From an uncultured Collinsella sp. (GTDB taxonomy: Bacteria; Actinomycetota; Coriobacteriia; Coriobacteriales; Coriobacteriaceae): a DNA stretch of 29,940 bases. Under the pieces are notes generated by a model. It searched no databases and was not told the DNA's origin. It saw only the letters and a program-made list of their open reading frames with translations. Every line of letters starts with the position of its first letter. Position 1 is the stretch's first letter. This document shows, piece after piece, positions 8,109-15,779 of this stretch. Made by a program: the position numbers and the translations under genes. The DNA is taken from contig URTP01000005.1 in assembly GCA_900550835.1 (NCBI GenBank), forward strand, positions 1 through 29,940, written 5' to 3'.

Positions 8109-8930
8109 ATGCCCTACCTTCTTTCTTGTGATATTCATACTCATACGATGTTCTCTGCGCATGCGTACTCAACCATCGAGGAGAACATCTATTGGGCGGC
8201 GGAACGCGGCCTTCAGGTGCTCGGTTCCGCCGATCATTTAAGCTCGATGGTTACGCCTTGTCCCAATGACCTGCGCAGTTTCCAATTCTTTATTAACCAG
8301 GATATCTGGCCGCGCATTTGGAGCGGCGTGCTGGTGCTGCGTGGTGCCGAGGCTGATATCGTTTCGCTGGACGGCAGCTTGTTTGGCGAAGACATTCCCG
8401 TTTCGCTCGATATCGCCGGCGATTCGTATAGTCGTGAGCATTCGCTGTTCGATTTGGTGACGCGTAATTTGGATTATTTGGTGGCAAGCGTGCATAACCC
8501 GCAGTTTGCCGAAGGCGCGACGCTCGCCCAAACGACCCAGATGTACATCAATGCCCTGGAGCACCCCAAGGTGTTCATGCTTGGGCATGCGGGGCGCTCG
8601 GGCGTGCCGTTCGATATCGATGAGGTGCTGTTGGCGGCCAAGGCCAAGCACAAGATCATCGAGATCAACAACCATAGTCTTGAACACGGTGTCGACACTG
8701 AGCATTGGGCCGTATGCCGCAAGATCGCCGAGCGCTGCGCCGAGCTGGGCGTGGGTATTGGCGTGTCGACCGATGCCCACATTGGCATGGCCATTGGCAA
8801 GCTCGATCACGCGCGCAAGATGCTCGACGAGATTCACTTCCCGCTGGATTTGATCGTGACGCGCGACCGCGAGACACTGCTGCGCGAGATGGCGGCAGCC
8901 GGCGTGTGTGACCTGCGCAAGGGGATGTAG
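8109..8930 (+). CDS. PHP-domain metal-dependent phosphoesterase, YcdX-like
   Basis: A 273-residue polymerase-and-histidinol-phosphatase (PHP) family hydrolase, probably cytoplasmic and using a trinuclear metal centre. The first ligand motif is D8-I-H10-T-H12 and the second is SADH (D42, H43). Later ligand histidines lie in VASVHNPQ, LGHAGR and STDAHIG, all in the order expected for YcdX-type proteins, which are often annotated as phosphatases. AAGGAG at 8098-8103 gives the ATG at 8109; an upstream in-frame ATG at 7965 would read through the hairpin and promoter region and was rejected. The physiological substrate is unknown, and neighbours give no clue. Confidence 0.85.
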   Translation: MPYLLSCDIHTHTMFSAHAYSTIEENIYWAAERGLQVLGSADHLSSMVTPCPNDLRSFQFFINQDIWPRIWSGVLVLRGAEADIVSLDGSLFGEDIPVSLDIAGDSYSREHSLFDLVTRNLDYLVASVHNPQFAEGATLAQTTQMYINALEHPKVFMLGHAGRSGVPFDIDEVLLAAKAKHKIIEINNHSLEHGVDTEHWAVCRKIAERCAELGVGIGVSTDAHIGMAIGKLDHARKMLDEIHFPLDLIVTRDRETLLREMAAAGVCDLRKGM

Positions 8931-8950
8931 CGGAGTTCATAAACCAAGCG

Positions 8951-8984
8951 AAGGGGGCGGTCCAGACGGGCCGCTCCCTTTCTT
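8951..8984 (+). terminator. Intrinsic terminator between convergent genes
   Basis: A GC-rich stem (8951-8963 with 8968-8981, G-U pairs included) has an AGAC loop and is followed by TTTCTTG. It ends the PHP gene and may act on the minus-strand methyltransferase gene too. Confidence 0.7.
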
Positions 8985-9008
8985 GTCCCGAAAATCTACC
9001 GGGGTGGA

Positions 9009-10457
9009 TTAGCGGCGCTCGAGGACCGCTACGGTTTCGGTGTGGTCGGTATGGGGGAACATGTCGACGGGCGTGATCTTGAGCAGGCGATAGCCTCCGT
9101 CGAGGAGCTGGTGCAGGTCGCGCTCTTGGGTCACGGGGTTGCAGCTGATATAGGTGATGCGGCGCGGCTTGAGTGCGCAGGCGGCTTCGAGGAACTCGGG
9201 GGTGGAGCCGGCGCGCGGCGGGTCGATGGAAAGGACATCGATCCGCTCGTTGTTGTCGGCGGCATCTAGGATGTAGTCGGTGGCGTCGTCGGCCATAAAC
9301 CAAGTGCTGCGGGTGAGGCCGTTGAGCTCGGCATTGCGACGTGCGTCGGCAATGCCCGCCGGGTTGCGCTCCACGCCGAGCAGCATAATGCCGATACCCT
9401 TGTTCTGGGCATCCTTCGCGGCGCAAAGACCGATGGTACCGCTGCCACAGTAGGCATCCATGAGCACATCGCCCTGGTGCAAATCCATGCCGTCGATAGC
9501 GAGCTGATAGAGCAGCTCGGTCTGTTGCGGGTTGGTCTGATAAAACGCGGTGGGGGAGATATCGAACTCGCAGCCGAGCAGCTGGTCGCGCATGCATTCG
9601 GCGCCATACACGATGCGAGTTTCCTCGCCGAGGATGGCGTTGCCGGGGCGTCCGTTGATGTTTTGGGCGACGGTGACGATGTGCGGATTGAGTGCGGCGA
9701 CAGCCTCAAAGAACTCCTGCGCATGCGGCAAGTCGCGCTGAGCGGTTACGAGCGTGACCATGACCTGGTCGGTACGCCAACCGCAGCGGACGACGGCATA
9801 GCGGAGCAAGCCCAGATGCTTGTCCTCGTTAAAGGCGGGAATGTGCAGGCGCTCAGCTTCACGCGCGATGCCGTTGAGAATCTGACGGGCGCCCGGTGCC
9901 TCGACGGGGCATTCGGGTACGGCAACGATCTTGTGCGTGCCGCGCTCAAAGAAACCGCAACGGATGGCGCCCTCCTTACCGGGAGCAAAGGGAGTGGCAG
10001 CCTTATGACGAAAGCCACGCGGCGCAGGATATTTACCCGGGTCGCCCAGGGTGACACCCATGCCACGAATAGGATCTACAGCAATGCCCTCACGCTCACA
10101 AAGCGAAGCAAAAAGCTCCTCCATGGCAGCCTGCTTGGCGGCGAGCTGCTTCTTATAAGGACGATTGAGCGCCGTGCACCCACCGCAAGCTTTCATGATC
10201 GAACAGGGAGACTTGGGGTCCACAGCCTTACGCGCAGACGAAACCCGATCTTTATGCGGGCGCTTAGAGCGAGCCTGAGGTGCCTTATTCTCGTCCCGGC
10301 GAGAGCCAGAACGCTTGGCTTTAGCCCTGTTCTTGGTCGATTTGCTTTTTGCAGCTTTAGAAGACTTGGATTTCGTAGAAGATTTCTCCTCCTTTGACCC
10401 CTCAGCCGCTTCCACCAAAGCACGACGAGCCCTACGCTCCGCACGAGATTCTGCCAT
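9009..10457 (-). CDS. 23S rRNA (uracil-5-)-methyltransferase, RumA/RlmD-like
   Basis: A 482-residue SAM-dependent enzyme of the TrmA/RumA family that methylates C5 of a uridine in 23S rRNA (or tRNA). Residues 1-84 are a Lys/Ser/Arg-rich low-complexity extension. A 4Fe-4S cluster motif follows: C85, C91, C94 and, much later, C183 in VAVPECPV. The methyltransferase fold shows DAYCGSGTIGL (SAM binding), DPPRAG, the nucleophile C439 in YISCNPVTQERDL, and the base E474 in HTETVAVLERR. RumA proteins normally carry an N-terminal TRAM RNA-binding domain; none is visible, so the basic tail may do that job (inference). The ATG at 10457 has only a GGGG-type SD. Which uridine is modified cannot be told. 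Confidence 0.9.
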   Translation of the reverse strand: MAESRAERRARRALVEAAEGSKEEKSSTKSKSSKAAKSKSTKNRAKAKRSGSRRDENKAPQARSKRPHKDRVSSARKAVDPKSPCSIMKACGGCTALNRPYKKQLAAKQAAMEELFASLCEREGIAVDPIRGMGVTLGDPGKYPAPRGFRHKAATPFAPGKEGAIRCGFFERGTHKIVAVPECPVEAPGARQILNGIAREAERLHIPAFNEDKHLGLLRYAVVRCGWRTDQVMVTLVTAQRDLPHAQEFFEAVAALNPHIVTVAQNINGRPGNAILGEETRIVYGAECMRDQLLGCEFDISPTAFYQTNPQQTELLYQLAIDGMDLHQGDVLMDAYCGSGTIGLCAAKDAQNKGIGIMLLGVERNPAGIADARRNAELNGLTRSTWFMADDATDYILDAADNNERIDVLSIDPPRAGSTPEFLEAACALKPRRITYISCNPVTQERDLHQLLDGGYRLLKITPVDMFPHTDHTETVAVLERR

Positions 10458-10496
10458 GAATTAACCCCACTAATTTACAAATTGAAATCTGAAAGC

Positions 10497-10502
10497 ATTG
10501 TA
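10497..10502 (-). promoter_or_regulatory. Candidate -10 element of the rRNA methyltransferase gene
   Basis: On the minus strand TACAAT lies about 40 bases before the start codon. No clear -35 was found. Confidence 0.3.
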
Positions 10503-10566
10503 CCGTGCCAAGCTAGCGGACGATATGCAAGCACCCATTTCATGTTAGTGATAAGCCCAACGACGT

Positions 10567-10703
10567 TTGCCCGCCGGGTGCCGGGGCAGGGGTTAAGTTT
10601 GTCGCGAGTTCCGCACGAACAGGAGAGCACTTAATGTGCTCTCCGTCGTGAGCAGGACTGTAGAGCAGCAAACTTAACCCCTGCCCCGGCACCCGGCGGG
10701 CAA
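10567..10703. repeat. Long inverted repeat with 35-bp perfect arms and an inner hairpin
   Basis: The arms 10567-10601 and 10669-10703 are exact reverse complements and contain GGGGCAGGGGTTAAGTTTG. The 67-base middle holds a second perfect hairpin, GGAGAGCAC (10622-10630) with GTGCTCTCC (10636-10644), extended outward by a CACG/CGTG pairing, so the whole 137 bases fold into one long hairpin. It fills most of the 339-base gap between divergent genes, ends 8 bases before the ABC promoter, and contains no ORF. The architecture is that of a REPIN or a small non-autonomous mobile element. Confidence 0.75.
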
Positions 10704-10711
10704 CCTATCCC

Positions 10712-10740
10712 TTGTACTCTATCAAGGTAAAGTGTATGAT
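10712..10740 (+). promoter_or_regulatory. Sigma-70-type promoter of the ABC importer operon
   Basis: TTGTAC (10712-10717), a 17-base spacer, then TATGAT (10735-10740) is a good match to the housekeeping consensus (4/6 and 5/6). It lies 56 bases upstream of the lipoprotein start. Confidence 0.65.
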
Positions 10741-10768
10741 GCTGAACGTTACATGATTCACTTTACCT
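10725..10768. promoter_or_regulatory. Dyad operator candidate at the ABC promoter
   Basis: AGGTAAAGTG (10725-10734) and CACTTTACCT (10759-10768) are perfect inverted half-sites, 34 bases centre to centre. One lies inside the promoter spacer, the other just downstream of the likely start of transcription. A CTATCAAGG repeat also occurs before (10719-10727) and after them. This suggests repression by an unidentified regulator. Confidence 0.4.
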
Positions 10769-10796
10769 AACTAAAGTGCTATCAAGGGGGAATACC

Positions 10797-11657
10797 ATGA
10801 ATACCGATATGTCTCGTCGTCAGTTTGTTGGTCTAGCCGGCTCGTTTGCCACGGTGCTTGGCCTTGGTCTTGTCGGTTGTGGCGGCGGTGCCGGTAAGGG
10901 CTCTGCTGCCGGCTCTGCTGCGGCCAAGGATACGAAGGGTGCCGCGGAGTCCAAGAAGCTCGTCGTGGGCTTTGACAAGTCCTATCCTCCGTATGGCTTT
11001 GTGGGCGACGATGGCGAGTACACCGGCTTTGACCTCGACCTTGCCAAGGCCGTTGCCGATAAGCAAGGCTGGGAGGTCAAATACGAGGCTATCGACTGGG
11101 ATGCCAAGGACACGCTGCTCAACTCGGGTGCCATCAACTGCATCTGGAACGGCTTTACCATGGAGGGCCGCGAGGACGACTACACGTTCTCCGAGTCTTA
11201 CATGCTCAACGAGCAGGTGCTCGTGGTCAAGAAGGACGCGGGTATCAAGAGCTGGGACGATCTTGCCGGCAAGACCGTGATTACCCAGACTGATTCCGCC
11301 GCACAGGACGTGCTCGAGGGCGACCAGAAGGATCTGGCCGCGACGTTTGCCACGCTCGATACCATCGGTGAGTACAACACGGCGTTTATGCAGCTCGAGA
11401 GTGGTGCAGTCGATGCCGTTGCCTGTGACCTCTCGATCGCTCAGTATCAGCTTGCCGCCAAGCCCGATGCCTATACGCAGCTCGACAAGCCGTTGTCCAG
11501 CGAGCACTACGCCGTTGGCTTTAAGAAGGGCGACACCAAGTCGGCCGATGCCGTGACCGAGTCGCTCAAGGCGCTCTATGAGGACGGCACGGTCAAGGAC
11601 CTGTGCGATAAGTACGCAAGCTATGGTCTGTCCTTCGACAACTGGGTTCTCAAATAG
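10797..11657 (+). CDS. Amino-acid ABC transporter substrate-binding lipoprotein
   Basis: A 286-residue family 3 extracellular solute-binding protein (SBP_bac_3). The signal peptide has a twin-arginine stretch (MSRRQFVGLAG) and a lipobox ending at LVGC, followed by a Gly/Ala/Ser linker, so export (possibly by Tat) and lipid anchoring on the outer face of the membrane are predicted. The binding domain opens with LVVGFDKSYPPYGFVGDDGEYTGFDLDLAKAV, typical of polar amino-acid binders, and includes INCIWNGFTMEGRE and LVVKKDAGIKSWDDLAGKTV. The ATG at 10797 follows AAGGGGG (10785-10791). Permease and ATPase genes follow. The exact amino acid cannot be assigned. Confidence 0.92.
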   Translation: MNTDMSRRQFVGLAGSFATVLGLGLVGCGGGAGKGSAAGSAAAKDTKGAAESKKLVVGFDKSYPPYGFVGDDGEYTGFDLDLAKAVADKQGWEVKYEAIDWDAKDTLLNSGAINCIWNGFTMEGREDDYTFSESYMLNEQVLVVKKDAGIKSWDDLAGKTVITQTDSAAQDVLEGDQKDLAATFATLDTIGEYNTAFMQLESGAVDAVACDLSIAQYQLAAKPDAYTQLDKPLSSEHYAVGFKKGDTKSADAVTESLKALYEDGTVKDLCDKYASYGLSFDNWVLK

Positions 11658-11762
11658 CGGCTTTCCCAGGCACCCGATTTTGCCGTTCAAACCGTCGCTT
11701 GCGTACATTTAGTACGCGGCGCTCCTCTTTCACGGCAAACTCGGGCACCTGGAAAACCCGCT
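11656..11762. repeat. Imperfect 31-bp inverted repeat inside the ABC operon
   Basis: Arms 11656-11686 and 11732-11762 match at 26 of 31 positions as reverse complements. The 45-base middle contains a perfect hairpin, GCGTAC-ATTTA-GTACGC (11701-11717). The left arm overlaps the lipoprotein stop codon, and the right arm ends 6 bases before the permease start. It has no T tract. It could stabilise the upstream mRNA or reduce downstream expression, giving excess binding protein, or it may be an inserted repeat. Confidence 0.65.
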
Positions 11763-11768
11763 TTAGCA

Positions 11769-12461
11769 TTGGGTTCGCTGTTCCGTTACTGTGAAAGAGA
11801 GCTTGGGTTGTCTATTCAGGTCATGATGCAGATGCTTGGCCAGGGATTTTTGGTCAGTTTGCAGCTGTTTGTGCTGACGCTGCTGGGGTCGATTCCGCTG
11901 GGAATCCCCGTGGCGTTTATGCGCATGAGCAAAATTGCGCCGCTTCGCTGGATCGCGCGCATCTACATTTCGGTCATGCGCGGTACGCCGCTCATGCTGC
12001 AGATGTTTGCCATCTACTTTGCCCCGTACTACGTGTTTGGCATTTCGCTCACGCCCGATTCCAAGTGGACGGCGTGCGTCGTGGCGTTCATCATCAACTA
12101 CGCCGGTTACTTTGCCGAGATCTATCGCTCGGGCCTGCAGTCCATTCCGCGCGGTCAATACGAGGCTGCCGAGGTGCTGGGCTACTCGCGCATGCAGACG
12201 TTTCTGTATATCGTGATGCCGCAGGTCGCCAAGCGCATTTTGCCGGCGATGGGCAACGAGATTATCACGCTGGTCAAGGATACGTCGCTGGCATTTGCCA
12301 TTGGCGTGGGCGAGATGTTCTCGACGGCCAAGGCGCTGGTCGCCTCGCAGGTGAGCATGGTGCCGTTTGCAATTGCGGCGCTGATTTACTGGGTCTTTAA
12401 CTTCGTCGTCGAGATGCTGCTGGGCGCAGCCGAAAAGCGACTTGACTACTACCACGACTAG
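11769..12461 (+). CDS. Amino-acid ABC transporter permease
   Basis: A 230-residue membrane permease of the His/Glu/Gln/Arg type (BPD_transp_1). About five hydrophobic segments are visible, starting with FLVSLQLFVLTLLGSIPLG. The ATPase-contact EAA loop is EAAEVLGYSRMQTFLYIVMPQ, and PRGQYEAAE precedes it. The start is uncertain: TTG at 11769 keeps the N-terminal SLFRYCEREL segment seen in this family, while the first ATG is at 11823 and would remove 18 residues. The TTG has no strong SD, since the inverted repeat lies directly upstream. It presumably dimerises and works with the flanking lipoprotein and ATPase. Confidence 0.88.
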   Translation: MGSLFRYCERELGLSIQVMMQMLGQGFLVSLQLFVLTLLGSIPLGIPVAFMRMSKIAPLRWIARIYISVMRGTPLMLQMFAIYFAPYYVFGISLTPDSKWTACVVAFIINYAGYFAEIYRSGLQSIPRGQYEAAEVLGYSRMQTFLYIVMPQVAKRILPAMGNEIITLVKDTSLAFAIGVGEMFSTAKALVASQVSMVPFAIAALIYWVFNFVVEMLLGAAEKRLDYYHD

Positions 12462-12499
12462 CCTGTTCCGTCGTGCTTTTCAAACACATGGAGGTTCCC

Positions 12500-13264
12500 G
12501 TGTCCGGAACGGTAATGATGATAACGAACGCGCGCAAGGCGTTTGGCGGCAATGAGGTGCTCAAGGATATCTCACTCGAGGTAAAGCGTGGCGAGGTCGT
12601 GGCGATTATCGGGCCTTCGGGCGGCGGTAAGTCCACGCTGCTGCGCTGTGCCACGCTGCTCGAGACACTCGACGGAGGCTCGCTCTCGTTTGGCGACCTT
12701 GCCGTTGCGACGGATGCGGGATCGGGCGCGGTCTATGCGAAGGGCGATGTGCCCAAGCAGGCGCGCTCGCGATTCGGCCTGGTGTTCCAAAATTACAATC
12801 TGTTCCCGCACTATACGGTGATGAAAAACATCACCGATGCCCCGATCCGCGTGCTCAAGCGCCCGCGCGAGCAGGCGGAGGAGCGTGCGCGTGAGTTGAT
12901 TGTGCAGATGGGGCTTACGGGCAACGAGAACAAGGTGCCGTGTGAGCTTTCCGGCGGTCAGCAGCAGCGCGTGAGTATTGCCCGCGCCCTGGCACTCGAT
13001 CCGGAAATCTTATTCTTTGACGAGCCGACTTCGGCGCTCGATCCCGAGCTGACGGCCGAGGTGCTGCGTGTCATTAAGGACCTGGCGGCGCAGAATATGA
13101 CGATGGTAATCGTGACCCACGCAATGCAGTTTGCGCGCGATGTTGCCGACCGCGTGGTCTTTATGGACGGCGGTCGCATTGTCGAGGAGGGATCTGCCGA
13201 GCAGGTTATCGACCATCCGCGCGAGCAGCGCACGCGTGAGTTCTTGAGCCGTATCGAGGGATAG
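12500..13264 (+). CDS. Amino-acid ABC transporter ATP-binding protein
   Basis: A 254-residue ABC ATPase that powers the preceding permease from the cytoplasmic side. It shows Walker A GPSGGGKST, the Q-loop FQNYNLFPHYTV, the signature LSGGQQQR, Walker B ILFFDEPTSALD and the switch histidine in VTHAMQF. The GTG at 12500 is preferred because GGAGG lies at 12490-12494, 5 bases upstream; an in-frame GTG at 12473 has no SD. Length and motifs are typical of GlnQ/HisP-type subunits. An insert after the Walker A helix (DAGSGAVYAKGDVPKQA) is slightly longer than in the smallest homologs. A strong terminator follows. Confidence 0.93.
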   Translation: MSGTVMMITNARKAFGGNEVLKDISLEVKRGEVVAIIGPSGGGKSTLLRCATLLETLDGGSLSFGDLAVATDAGSGAVYAKGDVPKQARSRFGLVFQNYNLFPHYTVMKNITDAPIRVLKRPREQAEERARELIVQMGLTGNENKVPCELSGGQQQRVSIARALALDPEILFFDEPTSALDPELTAEVLRVIKDLAAQNMTMVIVTHAMQFARDVADRVVFMDGGRIVEEGSAEQVIDHPREQRTREFLSRIEG

Positions 13265-13297
13265 ACTCAGGTATTTACTCAACTATTAATTGAGGCG

Positions 13298-13334
13298 AAG
13301 CCGCCACAGGTCTTACGGTCTGTGGCGGCTTTTT
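13298..13334 (+). terminator. Intrinsic terminator of the ABC importer operon
   Basis: A perfect 12-bp stem, AAGCCGCCACAG (13298-13309) with 13320-13331, has a 10-base loop and a T run. Confidence 0.88.
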
Positions 13335-13574
13335 GTTTACATCGACGGGGTTCAATAATTGCCCCACAAGCTTGTCTCTTCCTCTCGCCGCCTGTATTCA
13401 TACGCGTGCCGAAAGGTCTGCATGGACAGCCGCCCGTGAGGGTAGGGTGGTGGCATAGGACATTTGGAGGGTGAGTCGGCTCGGCTGCCGACCATGCTGC
13501 TCCCGGGACGGCACCGACCGCGAACTCTCCCCGTTGGCGTCGCGCATTGCGCGCGGCCCTGCAAGGAGGTCATC
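13335..13574 (+). other. Leader region of the EF-G-like gene
   Basis: 240 bases without a convincing gene. A hairpin GTCGGC (13475-13480) with GCCGAC (13487-13492) and a GCGC-ATT-GCGC element near the SD are visible. A five-codon ORF (ATG at 13422, MDSRP, stop at 13437-13439) has a GAAAGG upstream and could be a leader peptide, but it is too short to support on its own. No known riboswitch was recognised, and no strong promoter was fixed. Confidence 0.3.
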
Positions 13575-15650
13575 ATGGGTGCTCCCAAGACCGGTAACGT
13601 AAGGAACGTGGTGCTCGTAGGCCAAGGCGGGGTGGGCAAGACTTCACTCGCCGAGGCCATGCTCCACCTTTCCGGCAAGACCGCCCGCCTTGGCGGCCAC
13701 GACGGCACCAAGCCCACGCTCGACTATGACCCCGAAGAGGTCAAGCGTGCGTTTTCCATCTCGACGACCATTGCGCCGATCGACTGGAAGGGTGCTCGCA
13801 TCAATGTGCTCGATGCCCCGTGCTATCCTGATTTTATCGGCGACGCCTTTGCCGCGATGAGCGTCTGCGAGACGGCCCTGTTTGTGGTCGACGCCGAGGC
13901 CGGCCCGCAGCCTACGACGGTTAAGCTCTGGTATGCCGCCGAGGACCTGCGTCTGGCGCGTGCGGTATTCGTAAACCGCCTGTCGCGCTCCGAGGCCAGC
14001 TTTGCGACCACAATGGACCTGCTGCAGGAGCGCTTTGGTACGCGCCTGGGCGCCGTGACTCTTCCCTGGGGCGAGGGCGAGGACTTTGACGGCATCATCG
14101 ACTTGGTGCGCATGAAGGCGCGCCACTGCAACGGCGCCGAGGCCGTTGAGTCGGAGATTCCCGAGGAGTATCGTGCCCAGGCCGAGGAGGCCCATGACCA
14201 TCTGTGCGAGCTGGTGGTCGAGGCTGACGACGAGCTGATGATGAAATACTTGGAAGGCGAGGAGACGCTGACGCAGGAGGAGCTTGAGGGCTTGTTGTCC
14301 AAGGCGATCGCCGAACGCATCTTTGTGCCGGTCTTTGCGGGCGATTGCATTAAGGAGCAGGGCGTCAACTCGCTGATGGACGACATCGCCACGTACTTCC
14401 CGGCGCCGACCGACTACGGCGAGATGCCGCTCATCGACGGCGATTCGCTTAAGATCTCGAGTGACGATGACCGTCCGGTGGCGTTTGTGTTTAAGACGCT
14501 GGCCGATCCGCAGCAGGGCCGCATCAGCTTTATCAAGGTGCTGACGGGCACGCTTGAGCCGGGTCTTGAGTTGGTCAACGCGCGTACCCGCAAGAGCGAT
14601 CGTTTGGCTCACTTGTATGTGATGTGCGGCCGCGATATGACCGAGGTTGGCCATGCCTATGCCGGCGACATCATCGTGGCGCCCAAGCTGGCTGCCGAGA
14701 CGGGCGATACGCTCTCGATTACCGGCAAGGTCGAGGCTGCGGCGTTTAAGTTCCCCAACTCGCAGTACCGCATCGCCATCGAAGCCGAGAACCGCGGCGA
14801 CGAAGAGAAGCTCTACACGTTTATCGAGAAGGCCTGCAAGGCAGACCCGACCATGAGTATCGACCGCGACGAGGAGACTGGCCAGACCATTATCTCCGCC
14901 GTTGGTGAGGCACAGGTTTCGGTGCTGCTCAACCGTCTGGAGGACCGCACCAAGGTCGCCGCCAAGAGCGTGCCGATCCGCATTCCGTATCGCGAGACCA
15001 TCCGCCGCACGGCGAGCGCCCAGGGTCGCCACAAGAAGCAGACCGGCGGCGCCGGTCAGTACGGCGACTGCTGGCTGCGCGTGGAGCCGCTCATTGGGCC
15101 CGACGGCACGAGCGACGGCTATGAGTTCGTGGACGAGGTCGTGGGCGGCCGCATCCCGCGCTCGCTGATTCCCGCCGTGGACAAGGGCGTCCAGGAGACC
15201 ATGAAGGACGGTATTATTGCCGGCTACCCGCTCACGGGCATTCGCGTGGCTGTGTACGACGGCTCGTATCACAGCGTCGACTCCAACGAGATGGCGTTCC
15301 GCGCGGCGGCTCGCATCGGCCTGCGCAAGGCATGCGCCGATGCCGACCCCGTGGTGCTGGAGCCCATCGAGGAAATCACGGTGACGATCCCCGAGGGCTA
15401 CGCCGGCGCCGTGATGGGCGACATCTCGGCCTCGCGCGGTCGCGTGACGGGCATGGAGACCGATGAGCGCGGAGACACCGTGGTCATCGCTCAAGCGCCG
15501 CTGGCCGAGCTGACGGATTACTCGACGCGTTTGCGCTCTATTACGCGCGGCACGGGTGACTTTACCATGAAGCCCGCCGGCTACGAGCAGGTTCCCTATG
15601 ACGTTCAGGCCAAGCTGGTCGAGCGCTATGAGGAGGGTCGCGCCAAGTAG
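13575..15650 (+). CDS. EF-G-like protein (FusA2 type) with degenerate GTPase motifs
   Basis: This 691-residue protein has the full EF-G domain order: G domain (about 1-280), domain II (about 300-390), domain III, domain IV (TGGAGQYGDCWLRVEP, about 490) and domain V (EPIEEITVTIPEGYAGAVMGDIS). It resembles the EF-G-like paralogs of actinobacteria rather than canonical FusA. The P-loop is GQGGVGKT (16-23). G3 is DAPCYPDF (80-87) instead of DTPGHVDF, so both the invariant Gly and the catalytic His are absent. G4 is NRLS (134-137) instead of NKxD. It may bind nucleotide weakly or differently. AAGGAGG (13563-13569) fixes the ATG at 13575; an in-frame ATG at 13464 gives an implausible N-terminus. 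Its role in translation is unknown. Confidence 0.88.
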   Translation: MGAPKTGNVRNVVLVGQGGVGKTSLAEAMLHLSGKTARLGGHDGTKPTLDYDPEEVKRAFSISTTIAPIDWKGARINVLDAPCYPDFIGDAFAAMSVCETALFVVDAEAGPQPTTVKLWYAAEDLRLARAVFVNRLSRSEASFATTMDLLQERFGTRLGAVTLPWGEGEDFDGIIDLVRMKARHCNGAEAVESEIPEEYRAQAEEAHDHLCELVVEADDELMMKYLEGEETLTQEELEGLLSKAIAERIFVPVFAGDCIKEQGVNSLMDDIATYFPAPTDYGEMPLIDGDSLKISSDDDRPVAFVFKTLADPQQGRISFIKVLTGTLEPGLELVNARTRKSDRLAHLYVMCGRDMTEVGHAYAGDIIVAPKLAAETGDTLSITGKVEAAAFKFPNSQYRIAIEAENRGDEEKLYTFIEKACKADPTMSIDRDEETGQTIISAVGEAQVSVLLNRLEDRTKVAAKSVPIRIPYRETIRRTASAQGRHKKQTGGAGQYGDCWLRVEPLIGPDGTSDGYEFVDEVVGGRIPRSLIPAVDKGVQETMKDGIIAGYPLTGIRVAVYDGSYHSVDSNEMAFRAAARIGLRKACADADPVVLEPIEEITVTIPEGYAGAVMGDISASRGRVTGMETDERGDTVVIAQAPLAELTDYSTRLRSITRGTGDFTMKPAGYEQVPYDVQAKLVERYEEGRAK

Positions 15651-15684
15651 CGCGTGGCGTTGCCTGCAACATGCATGCCGGTGC

Positions 15685-15720
15685 AAGGGCCGCTCTGGGC
15701 AATCCAGGGCGGCCCTTTTT
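15685..15720 (+). terminator. Intrinsic terminator of the EF-G-like gene
   Basis: AAGGGCCGCTCTGG (15685-15698) pairs with 15704-15717 with one G-U pair, followed by TTTTT. Confidence 0.88.
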
Positions 15721-15779
15721 GATCCCTGGGGGACGGAGGAAAACGGATCATTTTAGGTTTTGGGGCAGCTTGGTCGGCC

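Noticed and set aside
13644..15686. A 680-codon minus-strand open frame
   Set aside because: Antisense shadow of the EF-G-like gene; no recognisable protein motifs.
15725..15770. A possible further repeat (GGGGGACGGAGGAAAACGG) after the EF-G-like terminator
   Set aside because: It has a similar GGGGGAC head, but no inverted partner was found nearby, so it cannot be supported from this window alone.
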